NCBI GenBank assembly: GCA_030267245.1
Contig: JAJDJN010000002.1
Coordinates: forward strand, 1-42,712
Source of the DNA: Desulfovibrio sp. OttesenSCG-928-A18
Lineage (GTDB): Bacteria > Desulfobacterota > Desulfovibrionia > Desulfovibrionales > Desulfovibrionaceae
Length of the DNA: 42,712 nucleotides
Reading direction: 5' to 3'
Below the pieces are notes generated by a model. The model saw nothing but the letters and a program-made list of their open reading frames with translations. It did not search any database and was not told the origin of the DNA. Numbering within the stretch: position 1 is the stretch's first letter; each line of letters opens with the position of its first letter. Both the position numbers and the translations under genes were made by a program. Positions 14,159-22,616 of the stretch are shown here, piece after piece.

Positions 14159-16378
14159 TCATAAGGATAACTCCCGCGCTTTTCCCCGATTCCGGCCTTT
14201 TTCCCGCTCAACGTCCTTTTGCAGAACAAGGCCCACTTGCCGTTTCACTTCATCCAGCCCACGCGACTGGTGCAGATCGTTAAAATCCGTCAGCCCCTTG
14301 CCCCGTTCTTCATCGGTGAAGATTGGCACAACAACCTTGCCGCCGACCTCTTGGGCGGCTCTTTGGGCCAATTCCACGCCTTTGTTCCACGGTTCAACAC
14401 CTTCCGGCGTTTTGCGGGTATGCTGGTGGTCATTGTCGGCGCAGATAGTGATCGCGGCGTTGGGGAATTTTTCCCGCAGCTTTTTGGCTACAGGCTCCAA
14501 ATTGCCAGCGTCAAAGGCCACGGCCACGGGTTTTTCTGTTGCCATATGCAGCGTTGCGCCCGTGGCGTAACCTTCGGTCAGGATTATTCCCCCTTGAGAG
14601 AGGTCTTTGCCGGGTTCGGCAATCATGTGGAAATTGCCGTTTTTCTCCATCCCGTACATGAAACGCTTTTCACCTTCCGGGGAAATGGTTTGCAGCCCGC
14701 GCAATTCCTTGTCCACAGTCATTACGGGAACAAGCAGAGTGCCGTCCACATCCTCACGCACCCCGAAAGGCTGAACACCCTTGGCCTGTAAATAGGGATT
14801 ATCGGCAGAGGCCCAATCATGGGCGATCCATTCCGTATGTGCTTCCCGCGCCGTTTTGTGCTGTTGTTCCAGAATTAGCCGCTGCCGTTCTTCCCGCTTT
14901 CTGGCAATCTCGGCGCGTTGGGCTTCCAACTGCTCTTTGGTCAGGGTGTGGCCCGTGGCAACCCAAGTGTGTTTTTCGCCGGCACTGAAATTCTGCATCC
15001 AGCCGGCAGGACGTTCATCGAGAAAGCCGCAGTATGCACCGTCAAGATCGCCGCCGTTCCTGCCAATGAGCGGAACGCGGTGTATCTGCCCGTCCATGAT
15101 CGGGGCTTTGCCGCGCAGATCCAGCCCGGCTTGCTCCAGGGCGTTGGCAAACTCTTCTTGCGGCGGCATGGATGGTTCCGGCACGGGGGATTTTTCCGGC
15201 ATCCACGAAGCCAGCGGCGTGAGGTCGGTTCCTTCCGGCGCGTACCAGAGTTTATTTTCCTTATCCCACTTCGCGCCGAACTTCTTTGCCCGTTCCTTTT
15301 CCTTGTACGGAACGGCGAGGAAGGTTTTTTCCTTGGCCGGAGCAGCGGGAACGCCCATAGCGGCAATACCCTCTTCTTTTTCAAGGGATTTCCCGCGCCG
15401 ATTTACCTTTTCCGGCTGCACAACCTTTTCCGGGCCTTCCTGCCGGAGTTCCTTTTTCCGCTCCAGATCGAAGACGTATTCCTTGATTTTTTCCGCATCC
15501 CGGCAAGCGCGTACAATCTCATAGGGGTCTTCTTTCAGAACTTGAATCCATGACTGCACATAGGCGGCATGTTGGCCGGGATCGTGGCCGATGCCGATTT
15601 CTTGGCCGAGCATCCATGAGGCGATTTCCGCTCGGAGTTCTTCCCGCGCATACTTTTCCGAACCAAAGGGGCCAAACTCGCGGTTGAGGCGGTTTTCATC
15701 ACCCGTCCAATGCCCCAACTCATGCAGAGCCGTGGCGTAATATTTATCCGGCGCGTCAAAATTTTCCTTGGGCGGCAGATGAATGGCGTCTTCCATGCGG
15801 CGGTAGAAAGCGCGGTTGCTTTGATCGTGCTTTATGGCCGCGCCGGAGGCGGCAAGGATGTTTTCCGCTTTTTCTATGGGTTCCCACTCATAGGCTTTAT
15901 CCGTGAGCTGGAGCGGCGGAATACCGTCAACCTGTTCGGCGTTGAAGACATGGGCGAAACGGACAATGGGCTTGTCCAGTTCCACTTTTTCTTTTTCCGG
16001 CTTGCCGTCCGCATCGAGGACGGGATTACCGTCGTTATCCAGCTTGTTTTTTTCGTCGCTGAACTGGAAATAGACCACGGGCGTGGCTTTACTGCCGGGT
16101 AAAATGGTGTAGCCCTGGTCATTTGCCTGTTTCAGCGTCATCCAGCGCGGATCGTCATAGCCGGAAAGCGCCAGATGCACCCGGTTCATGCCCCGGTACA
16201 CCGTGCCGGAGGCGGGATTATGGGGAGCCAGAGTCGTTTGCCCAGGCGTCCAGGGAATTAGCCACGGGGCTGTGCCTTCTTCAAGGCGTTTTATGATTTT
16301 GTTGGCAAACTCTTCATGGAATGGCGGACGGTTCGCCTTTTGCGGCTTTTGCCCTTTGGTTTTGGCGTTATCCGACAT
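14159..16378 (-). CDS. ArdC-like / zincin metallopeptidase / DUF5710 / TOPRIM primase fusion (TraC-like)
   Basis: 739 aa with four parts. Residues ~18-180 are an ArdC-like ssDNA-binding domain (FANKIIKRLEEGTAPWLIPW..YRGMNRVHLA). Residues ~205-290 are a zincin peptidase with HELGHW (219-224) and a downstream EELRAEIAS Glu. Residues ~345-377 are a DUF5710 module (TFLAVPYKEKERAKKFGAKWDKENKLWYAP). The C-terminal ~220 residues are a TraC/DnaG-type TOPRIM region (ILTEGYATGATLH, CADNDHQ). ArdC proteins protect incoming single-stranded DNA and TraC-type primases start complementary strand synthesis in the recipient, so the fusion probably acts early after transfer. ATG has GGGGAGGTG upstream and overlaps the preceding small gene by 11 nt. 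Confidence 0.87.
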   Translation of the reverse strand: MSDNAKTKGQKPQKANRPPFHEEFANKIIKRLEEGTAPWLIPWTPGQTTLAPHNPASGTVYRGMNRVHLALSGYDDPRWMTLKQANDQGYTILPGSKATPVVYFQFSDEKNKLDNDGNPVLDADGKPEKEKVELDKPIVRFAHVFNAEQVDGIPPLQLTDKAYEWEPIEKAENILAASGAAIKHDQSNRAFYRRMEDAIHLPPKENFDAPDKYYATALHELGHWTGDENRLNREFGPFGSEKYAREELRAEIASWMLGQEIGIGHDPGQHAAYVQSWIQVLKEDPYEIVRACRDAEKIKEYVFDLERKKELRQEGPEKVVQPEKVNRRGKSLEKEEGIAAMGVPAAPAKEKTFLAVPYKEKERAKKFGAKWDKENKLWYAPEGTDLTPLASWMPEKSPVPEPSMPPQEEFANALEQAGLDLRGKAPIMDGQIHRVPLIGRNGGDLDGAYCGFLDERPAGWMQNFSAGEKHTWVATGHTLTKEQLEAQRAEIARKREERQRLILEQQHKTAREAHTEWIAHDWASADNPYLQAKGVQPFGVREDVDGTLLVPVMTVDKELRGLQTISPEGEKRFMYGMEKNGNFHMIAEPGKDLSQGGIILTEGYATGATLHMATEKPVAVAFDAGNLEPVAKKLREKFPNAAITICADNDHQHTRKTPEGVEPWNKGVELAQRAAQEVGGKVVVPIFTDEERGKGLTDFNDLHQSRGLDEVKRQVGLVLQKDVEREKGRNRGKARELSL

Positions 16379-16574
16379 AGAACACCTCCCCGGAGTTGGT
16401 GACGGTTAAAAGGCCGTCTTCCACAATGTCGGCCAGCGTTATGGCCTCTTCCACAAATGCGCCCAGGTAATCCGCAACATCGGGATCAAGCGGGATGCCG
16501 AGAACAACCGGGTTTTCCTCAATTTGCCGGGCTATGGCCGTTGCCGCAGCGCGTAAATATTCCTTGTTTTGCAT
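16368..16574 (-). CDS. Small acidic protein of the transfer operon
   Basis: 68 aa (MQNKEYLRAAATAIARQIEENPVVLGIPLDPDVADYLGAFVEEAITLADIVEDG..). Start chosen at 16574, with AAAGGAAA 7 nt upstream; a GTG at 16580 overlaps the traF stop. Mostly helical and acidic, no known motif. It sits between traF and the primase fusion, overlapping both or nearly so, so it belongs to one tightly packed operon. Function unknown. Confidence 0.65.
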   Translation of the reverse strand: MQNKEYLRAAATAIARQIEENPVVLGIPLDPDVADYLGAFVEEAITLADIVEDGLLTVTNSGEVFYVG

Positions 16575-16576
16575 GG

Positions 16577-17083
16577 TCACTTTCCTTTGGGGTTAAAGAG
16601 AAAAACGGGTTTGACCCGCTGGAGACTTTCCAGCGGAACAAACCCGAAATAACGGCTGTCGAAACTGCCGGGATGATCGGCCAGCACCAGGGCCATGCCG
16701 GGAGGCACGACACCCGGAGCCAAGGCCGGAGACATGGGCCGCCCGTGACTGTCCACGGCGCAGATCGGCAATGAATACGGATCAACGGAATCGCCCGGCA
16801 GCGCGGCCAGACGCTTGAGCAGGGGCCGCAGCCCGGAGCGGCAGGAACCAGGTTCCAGATAGCCGCGCTCCAAAGCCAGTTCCGCAAATTCGCCTTCCAG
16901 ACAAAAACTCACAAAGTCGTTTTTCTCCGGAGCGCCGGAAACAATCCGATAGACACCCTTTGGCAAAGACGGCGTGGGGTTGAAGCGGAGGCCCGCACCA
17001 AAGACCAGGGCGAGGGCCAGAGCCAGCCACAGCACAGCGAACAGCGCCCGCCGCGCCAGCCTACGCAACGAAATACTGTTCAC
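16577..17083 (-). CDS. traF: Conjugative signal peptidase TraF (S26 family)
   Basis: 168 aa with one N-terminal membrane helix (RALFAVLWLALALALVFGAG). The catalytic Ser lies in NPTPSLPKGVY and the Lys in LLKRLAALPGD, the S26 pair; the C-terminal block VLADHPGSFDSRYFG is the conserved substrate-binding strand. In IncP plasmids TraF trims and cyclises the TrbC pilin, so its likely substrate is the TrbC product at 27.3-27.7 kb. The start overlaps the end of traG by 23 nt. Confidence 0.88.
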   Translation of the reverse strand: MNSISLRRLARRALFAVLWLALALALVFGAGLRFNPTPSLPKGVYRIVSGAPEKNDFVSFCLEGEFAELALERGYLEPGSCRSGLRPLLKRLAALPGDSVDPYSLPICAVDSHGRPMSPALAPGVVPPGMALVLADHPGSFDSRYFGFVPLESLQRVKPVFLFNPKGK

Positions 17084-19097
17084 TGGAAACCTCTTTCTTT
17101 TCAGGAGTAGCGGCGGGAACTGGCGTTGGCGTTGCCGCGTACCACGCCGCAGGGCGCGGCTCGTAAATGGAATCCGTTATGCCGCTTTGGTATTGGGGAG
17201 TCAGGCCGGGAACCGGGATTTTTGCGCGGGCCGAAAAAACCGGATCGAAGAAATAGAGAATTTGCCGACCGTAGATAGGAGATTGCCCGGCTGTGAAAAT
17301 CAGCATATCGCCGGGCTTTATCACCTTGCCTTGCGAATCTTTCTCCGGCCCGGGGAGCCTCATGCACTCGTCAGGCGTGAGCAGAGGCCTGGCCGTTTCC
17401 GTCACGTTGACGGAGGCGTTTTTCATATGCCCGGTTCTGGAGCCGGAGAGCGAAACCTTTTCTTCCACGACAGTGGTTTTGCCCGTCATATCGGAAAGGG
17501 TTTTGGCCGTTTCAATGGTGTTCGGCGCATAGGCAATGCGGACATGGCAGTTTGCCATGAGCGCGTTATCCTTGCCGTACACGGCGTTGAGTTGGGTAAT
17601 GTCCTGAACGATGATGTAAACTTTGCCGCCGTACCCGGCGATATAGGCCAAAGCCTTTTCCATGATCGGGAGCTTGCCCAGGCTGGTGAACTCGTCCAGC
17701 AGGAGCAAAAGACGGTGTTTGTACCCGGCCTTGCTGGAACCGTCGGCAAATTCCATCTTGGCGCAGATCCGGCGCACAATCATATCCACCATGAGCCGCA
17801 ACAGGGGCCGCATCCGGTCAATGTCAGCCGGGGAAATCACCAAATACAGATTCACGGGCTTTTCATGGTTCATCAGGTCATGGATGCGGAAGTCACAAAA
17901 AGCGGTGTTCAGAGCCACCACCGGATCACGGTAGAGCGCGAGGTTGGTCAACGCCGTGGAAACCACGCCGCTGGCCTCATTCTCTGCTTTATTCAGCATT
18001 TCTCTGGCGGAACTGGCGATAAAGATATGCGCTTTGTCGCCACCTTCAGCACCGGGGAACATTTCCTGAAGCAGCTTGGCGTGATCGGTTTCCACCATTT
18101 CTTTGAACAGGTCTTGAATGGTGCGGCTCTCGTCCGCCAACATGCAGGAGAGGTCATAGAGGGTTGCCGTCCGCTTTTGAGCGTGGCGGGTCATAACGCA
18201 GCAGTGCAGGATAGCCCCGCCGAGCATGGCGAAAGCCGCTTTGCTCCAGTGGTCTTCAAGCCCCTTGCCGTTGGGATCGACCAGCATTGCGGCCATATTC
18301 TGAACATCCGGTATCCCCATCATGGTGTCGATGCGGAGTTCTTCCAGGGGATTGAAACGGGCCGAAGCGCCGGAAGGGTCAGAGGGATCGAAACGCAAAA
18401 CCACCTGATCTTGCGACTTGCGCCACCCGGCAGTTAAAGCCCAGTTTTCGCCTTTAATATCAAGGACGATGCTGGAACCTTCCCAGGCAAGGAGAGTGGG
18501 CAGAATCAGACCCACCCCCTTGCCGGAGCGGGTAGGCGCAAAGACCATGATATGTTCCGGGCCGTTGTGCCGGAGATAGAGTTGCGTTTCTTCGGGCCTG
18601 GATTTGAGCTTCCGCAGCAGAAGCGCCACCCCGGCATACTTTTTCAGCCAGCCGCCCACATAGACGCCCTTGCCTTCAAAGTAGCCCATCGTGCGGATTT
18701 CTTTCTCTTCCGCCCACCGCGCCGAGCCGTGCAGATTGGCGTTGGAGCGCAATTTCTTCTGAAAACAAAGCCAGACGCCGATAATGACGAACTGCGGAAG
18801 CAGGAAAAGAACCTGGCTGTGGGTAATGGCTTGATCAATAAAACCGTAGGTATCGCTTGCCCCGAACCGTTCTTGCCAGACAAAGGCCGACCAAGGGGCA
18901 TACCAGGGAAGACCGAAGGCGATTCCCCACGGCTGGCCGAGTGCTGCCTGATAATCGAAAAACGCCGCAATGCGCTGTGTAGACAGAACCATGCTGCCAA
19001 GACCGAGCAGCAGCATGAACGGCAGATAGAGCCAGCGCAGCGGCGTTTTTTGCGGGGATTTCTCCCCCAAACCGTATTGAACTTTTTTCGCGCACAT
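17061..19097 (-). CDS. traG: Type IV coupling protein TraG/VirD4
   Basis: 678 aa from ATG 19097 (MCAKKVQYGLGEK..); the track start 10 codons earlier lacks support. Two N-terminal membrane helices (~20-45 and ~95-115) are followed by Walker A APTRSGKGVG, a LDIKGEN block, and Walker B LLLLDEFTSLGKL, then the IIVQDITQL segment. It links the relaxosome to the secretion channel and powers DNA transfer. Its start is preceded by copy B of the shared leader. It follows trbI across an ~80-bp gap. Confidence 0.93.
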   Translation of the reverse strand: MCAKKVQYGLGEKSPQKTPLRWLYLPFMLLLGLGSMVLSTQRIAAFFDYQAALGQPWGIAFGLPWYAPWSAFVWQERFGASDTYGFIDQAITHSQVLFLLPQFVIIGVWLCFQKKLRSNANLHGSARWAEEKEIRTMGYFEGKGVYVGGWLKKYAGVALLLRKLKSRPEETQLYLRHNGPEHIMVFAPTRSGKGVGLILPTLLAWEGSSIVLDIKGENWALTAGWRKSQDQVVLRFDPSDPSGASARFNPLEELRIDTMMGIPDVQNMAAMLVDPNGKGLEDHWSKAAFAMLGGAILHCCVMTRHAQKRTATLYDLSCMLADESRTIQDLFKEMVETDHAKLLQEMFPGAEGGDKAHIFIASSAREMLNKAENEASGVVSTALTNLALYRDPVVALNTAFCDFRIHDLMNHEKPVNLYLVISPADIDRMRPLLRLMVDMIVRRICAKMEFADGSSKAGYKHRLLLLLDEFTSLGKLPIMEKALAYIAGYGGKVYIIVQDITQLNAVYGKDNALMANCHVRIAYAPNTIETAKTLSDMTGKTTVVEEKVSLSGSRTGHMKNASVNVTETARPLLTPDECMRLPGPEKDSQGKVIKPGDMLIFTAGQSPIYGRQILYFFDPVFSARAKIPVPGLTPQYQSGITDSIYEPRPAAWYAATPTPVPAATPEKKEVSSEQYFVA

Positions 19098-19112
19098 GAC
19101 GTTCTCTTGTGG

Positions 19113-19165
19113 AGGCCGCCCGCTCAAATAAGGGCGGCGCGGAGTCGGGGCGCGAGGCTCGCAGG
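19113..19165 (-). promoter_or_regulatory. Shared two-hairpin leader, copy B (before traG)
   Basis: Minus strand CCTGCGAGCCTCGCGCCCC.. to ..GGGCGGCCT. The second hairpin is longer than in copies A and C (GCCGCCC..GGGCGGC) but sits at the same place, which suggests the fold rather than the sequence is kept. It is 15 nt from the traG ATG, with AAGAGAA between. The first hairpin is weaker here. Confidence 0.55.
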
Positions 19166-19177
19166 AGGGAAATAAAA

Positions 19178-20398
19178 CTACCGCTGCGAGCGGTAGGGGC
19201 GTTCAAAAACTAAATCTTTGGCCACAATGACGTTGAACTGGTAGCCGGGCCGGATTTCCAGCGTGGGCTTGATATTCAGGTTTTTTTGCAGGAGTTGGAG
19301 CGTGGCCTGTCCGAGTTGCGCGGCCAGGGCGGAACCCATTTCATTCTGGAGCGTGGGATTGTCGCTATCACCGCCGCTATCCAGTGAATCCATCGTGTAG
19401 GCCATGCCGCCGCTGATCATGCTCATAAGAATGGCCGAGCCGAAAATACGGAAATAGTGATTGTCCACTTTGTCAGTGTATCCGGCGTAGCCGCTTTGGT
19501 CAGAACCGGGCATGGCTCCAAGGGTGACAGCCGAGCCGTCAGGGAAAACAACGCGGTTCCAGGCCACCAAAACCCGTTCCTGCCCGTAGATTACGCGGGA
19601 ATCATAAACGCCGAAGAGTTTTGCCCCTTGCGGCAGCAACAAGTTGTTTCCCGTGGCCGTGTCAAAGACGTTTTGGGAAACTTGGGCAATGATGTTGCCG
19701 GGCAGATCGGAATTGATGCCTGTCACCATAATGCCGGGAATCACCGCGCCCGTTTTGACTTCATACTTTTGCCCGGCTGTGCGTGAGTGCGGCAGAATCC
19801 AGCTTGTATCTTTCCCGGCCCGGTCAAAGAACGCCTCTTTATCCTTGTCGGCAGCCGGGTCATAGCCGTTTTCCCGCAGCGCGGAAGTATCGGGCATGGA
19901 CATGGAAGGTCTGTCAGGCGCGGAGCCGGAGCCGGGGTACGAAGCCGGAGCCGTGCTTGACTGGCTGGCCTTTTGAACGCCGAGCGGCGCGGAAAGCGCG
20001 GTCAGTTGGGCTTGCGCCTTCATGCGCCGGAGGTTTTCCAATTCCTGACGGTAATTGTCTGATTGGCTTTTATCGGATTGCACCACTATCAGCGGTTCCC
20101 GCTTCGCGCCGTCCTGCGCGGGAGCATCCGGTACAACCAAAGCGGGCGATCCGGCTGGCGGGGCCAGGGCGAGGCCGCGCCCTTCGCCCATGAGCAGCGG
20201 TTTTTCTTCTTCTTTAATATCGACCTTCGGCGTTCCGGCCTGTTCCTCTTCCTGATTATGAGCAAAATTCACGCTGTAAACCAGAATACCGAGCAGGAAC
20301 AGCCCGACCAGCAGCACGGCATAAAGCGGCCATTTGCTCATGCGGGCTGCATCGACCTTTTTTGTCGGCTCCAGACTGTTAGGGGTGGTATCAGACAT
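19178..20398 (-). CDS. trbI: TrbI/VirB10 channel protein
   Basis: 406 aa. A short cytoplasmic N-terminus, one membrane helix (~25-45, LYAVLLVGLFLLGILVYSV), a Pro/Ser/Gln-rich periplasmic linker with a coiled-coil stretch (~110-135), and a C-terminal VirB10 beta-barrel domain (..AVIPGIMVTGINSDLPGNIIAQVSQNVFD.., ..LLPQGAKLFGVYDSRVIYGQERVLVAWNRVVFPDG..). VirB10 proteins span both membranes and gate the outer-membrane core complex with VirB7 and VirB9. It follows the lipoprotein gene by 9 nt. Confidence 0.93.
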   Translation of the reverse strand: MSDTTPNSLEPTKKVDAARMSKWPLYAVLLVGLFLLGILVYSVNFAHNQEEEQAGTPKVDIKEEEKPLLMGEGRGLALAPPAGSPALVVPDAPAQDGAKREPLIVVQSDKSQSDNYRQELENLRRMKAQAQLTALSAPLGVQKASQSSTAPASYPGSGSAPDRPSMSMPDTSALRENGYDPAADKDKEAFFDRAGKDTSWILPHSRTAGQKYEVKTGAVIPGIMVTGINSDLPGNIIAQVSQNVFDTATGNNLLLPQGAKLFGVYDSRVIYGQERVLVAWNRVVFPDGSAVTLGAMPGSDQSGYAGYTDKVDNHYFRIFGSAILMSMISGGMAYTMDSLDSGGDSDNPTLQNEMGSALAAQLGQATLQLLQKNLNIKPTLEIRPGYQFNVIVAKDLVFERPYRSQR

Positions 20399-20407
20399 GA
20401 TTTCCCC

Positions 20408-20938
20408 CTATTCCATGAGGAAACTGCGAGTAGCATCGTAGGCTTTTCCCGCCGTTTCCTTTGTTTTGTCCGCAGCCTTTTGCAACATGGAACGCTTGAA
20501 CTCTATTTCCGTGCGGCTTTGCCCGGCTTCCGGCTGGCCGCTGGCGGTGTAGGCCCGCGCAATGGATTTTCCCTGTTCCGCTGTGTCCGAAATGCGGAGT
20601 TGCAGATACCACGCGCTTTTTTCGTCCATTGCATCCAGGGTGTAGGCGATAGCCAGGGCATCAGGCCGCGCATCGGGAATCAGCGTAAAACCCTTTGTCC
20701 GCAAACCGTTTTCAAAGGCTTGCACAAAGTTATTGCCCACGTCCTTGGCCGGGACAAGGTGAACGGAGGTATGCCCAGGAGGATACAAAGTAGAGAGGCA
20801 GTCCACGGCATCGGCGGCGATAGCAGTAACGGCGCTCTCTTCCGGCAGCGGCCCGCAGTAGGAACCCACGGGGCCACGCCCCGCGCAGCCGGAAGCCAGC
20901 AACACCATAAGTAACAGCGGAAAAATGAAAGTACGCAT
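20408..20938 (-). CDS. trbH: TrbH-like lipoprotein of the mating channel
   Basis: 176 aa with a lipoprotein signal peptide and lipobox LLASGC (Cys ~18). The body (..YPPGHTSVHLVPAKDVGNNFVQAFENGLRTKGFTLI..) resembles TrbH of IncP plasmids. It is encoded between trbG and trbI as in RP4; by place it is the VirB7-like lipoprotein that anchors the outer core. The start shares TAATG with the trbG stop. Confidence 0.8.
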   Translation of the reverse strand: MRTFIFPLLLMVLLASGCAGRGPVGSYCGPLPEESAVTAIAADAVDCLSTLYPPGHTSVHLVPAKDVGNNFVQAFENGLRTKGFTLIPDARPDALAIAYTLDAMDEKSAWYLQLRISDTAEQGKSIARAYTASGQPEAGQSRTEIEFKRSMLQKAADKTKETAGKAYDATRSFLME

Positions 20939-21870
20939 TACTTTTTCCCCCTTATGACTTCTACCTTTTCCTGATCGCCGTCTACGCCGACAATGAGCGC
21001 GATCCGCTCAAACAGCCCGTCAACAACCATTGCCGCGTCTTTCACCCGGTAATTCACCAGCACGTCACGGCTTCCCTTGCGGACGAGCAGCACGGGCATT
21101 TCCCCGGACGCGGTTTTCTCCGGCAGCCGGATAAAGGTTTGCCGCCCATCATCATAGACGCGCTCCGGCTTCCAGGCGGCTTTGCCCTTCACTTCGTAGT
21201 TAAAATTCAGTTTGGATAAATCGGCTTGCTGGCCGTCAATGGTGGTGGAGTTCCATTCCTGTTCCTTGGCGGCTTTGGCTTGCCGGGCCGCGCTTTGGCG
21301 GTTCAGCGAATCCGCGTAGAGAAAACCGACATAGGGCGTGTAGCCTTTGCGTTGGGAAACAAGGCGCAGATGATAAACGCGGCGGTTTGTGGTGATAACC
21401 GTGGAGCTTTCAAGCCCGGCATCCACAGGCTTGATAAACAAATGCACTCTGGCGTCAGGGCCGGAGCCAGCCGAACCGGATTCCACCATCCAGCGGGCCG
21501 AGTCACCCACAACGATTTCATTGACCACCTCTCCAGCTTCAAGCTCCACATCGGAAACTTGCATGGGCGTTGCCACAATCGTGGGCAGACTCGCCCCGTG
21601 GACGTAAACCACCTTGCCGCCACCGGACAAAACCGGATCAATATTTTGCCGCGCCCAATCATTCGACAGGCTGAGAGCCTTTTTCTCCTTTGGCGTGAGC
21701 GGCACGACCTTGGGGCTGATATAGTCGATCTCCGGGGTAGCCCCGCCGTTATTTTGGGAGCCACCGATGCCGTCAATGGCCGGAGGATAACCGGGGGGAA
21801 TATCCTGGGCCGCAAATGCGGTATTGGCGCAAAGCGCCAAGGCGAGAGTCAGAAACAGTATCTTTTTCAT
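20938..21870 (-). CDS. trbG: TrbG/VirB9 outer-membrane core protein
   Basis: 310 aa from ATG 21870 (GAGG upstream; the track start 4 codons earlier is less likely). Signal peptide MKKILFLTLALALCANTAFA; the VirB9/CagX domain covers most of the rest (..VVNEIVVGDSARWMVESG.., HLFIKPVDAGLESSTVITTNRRVYHLRL.., ..NFNYEVKGKAAWKPERVYDDGRQTFIRLP..). Together with TrbH and TrbI it forms the core channel. Confidence 0.92.
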   Translation of the reverse strand: MKKILFLTLALALCANTAFAAQDIPPGYPPAIDGIGGSQNNGGATPEIDYISPKVVPLTPKEKKALSLSNDWARQNIDPVLSGGGKVVYVHGASLPTIVATPMQVSDVELEAGEVVNEIVVGDSARWMVESGSAGSGPDARVHLFIKPVDAGLESSTVITTNRRVYHLRLVSQRKGYTPYVGFLYADSLNRQSAARQAKAAKEQEWNSTTIDGQQADLSKLNFNYEVKGKAAWKPERVYDDGRQTFIRLPEKTASGEMPVLLVRKGSRDVLVNYRVKDAAMVVDGLFERIALIVGVDGDQEKVEVIRGKK

Positions 21871-21878
21871 GGCGAACC

Positions 21879-22601
21879 TCATTGTTCTTTCTGAATGGGA
21901 GTGTTTTGCGCTCCAACGACCTTTCCGGCCGACAGCGCCGTGATGTAAATGCCGCCCGGATTGCGAAGTAGAACAGCGTCTGCCGTGGGCGGGTTGATCT
22001 GGATTGTCACCGTAGCTTCATAGGTGTGGGAATCCAGCATGACGCCCGCATGACTGCGGACGGTTTCAACCCATTCCACCCGGTAGGAATCGGAGCTGAC
22101 AGGCAGCGGCAGACCTTTGATTTCCACATGCACCAGCTTTCCGGTTTTGGCGATTTCATAGGGATTATTGGCCTCATACCATTGGCGCAAAACGCCTTTG
22201 GCGCTTCCGGCCATGAAGAAGGAAAGCCGCTCGATCATTTTTTGCTGGAGTTCAACGTCCGCCGTGACCGTGCGCCAATCACTGATGCACTTGGCAATTT
22301 CGGCCTGAATCAGCCGTTTCGGAGTTGCGCTGGCTCGATCCGCCCGTGCCACAGCCCCCACGTTGCCAAGTTTGTCTACCTCGATGATGTAGGGAACCGT
22401 CTTGACTTGGCTGGCCTGTATGACGTTGCCGGAGATGGAAACCACCGTGATAATCAGGCAGATAAATGCCGCCATGCGCCATTGGGCCGCACGGCTGATA
22501 TAGGAGCCGTAGCGTTCAAGCCATTCCTCTCGCCCGTTCAGGTAGGGGCTTCCCCCTTTTTCCGCTACGGGCGGTTTTGCTTTGGATTTGAAAAAAGACA
22601 T
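21879..22601 (-). CDS. trbF: TrbF/VirB8 inner-membrane assembly protein
   Basis: 240 aa from ATG 22601 (GGTGG upstream). A cytoplasmic N-terminus with NGREEWLERYGSYISRAAQWR, one membrane helix (~45-65), and a periplasmic VirB8 domain ending with the EYEATVTIQINPP-like block (HTYEATVTIQINPPTADAVLLRNPGGIYI). It recruits the other channel parts. It ends 8 nt before trbG. Confidence 0.9.
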   Translation of the reverse strand: MSFFKSKAKPPVAEKGGSPYLNGREEWLERYGSYISRAAQWRMAAFICLIITVVSISGNVIQASQVKTVPYIIEVDKLGNVGAVARADRASATPKRLIQAEIAKCISDWRTVTADVELQQKMIERLSFFMAGSAKGVLRQWYEANNPYEIAKTGKLVHVEIKGLPLPVSSDSYRVEWVETVRSHAGVMLDSHTYEATVTIQINPPTADAVLLRNPGGIYITALSAGKVVGAQNTPIQKEQ

Positions 22602-22616
22602 AGATACCACCATAGG

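Noticed and set aside
16974-18437. 487-aa plus-strand ORF
   Set aside because: Antisense shadow of traG, caused by its codon bias; no family features.
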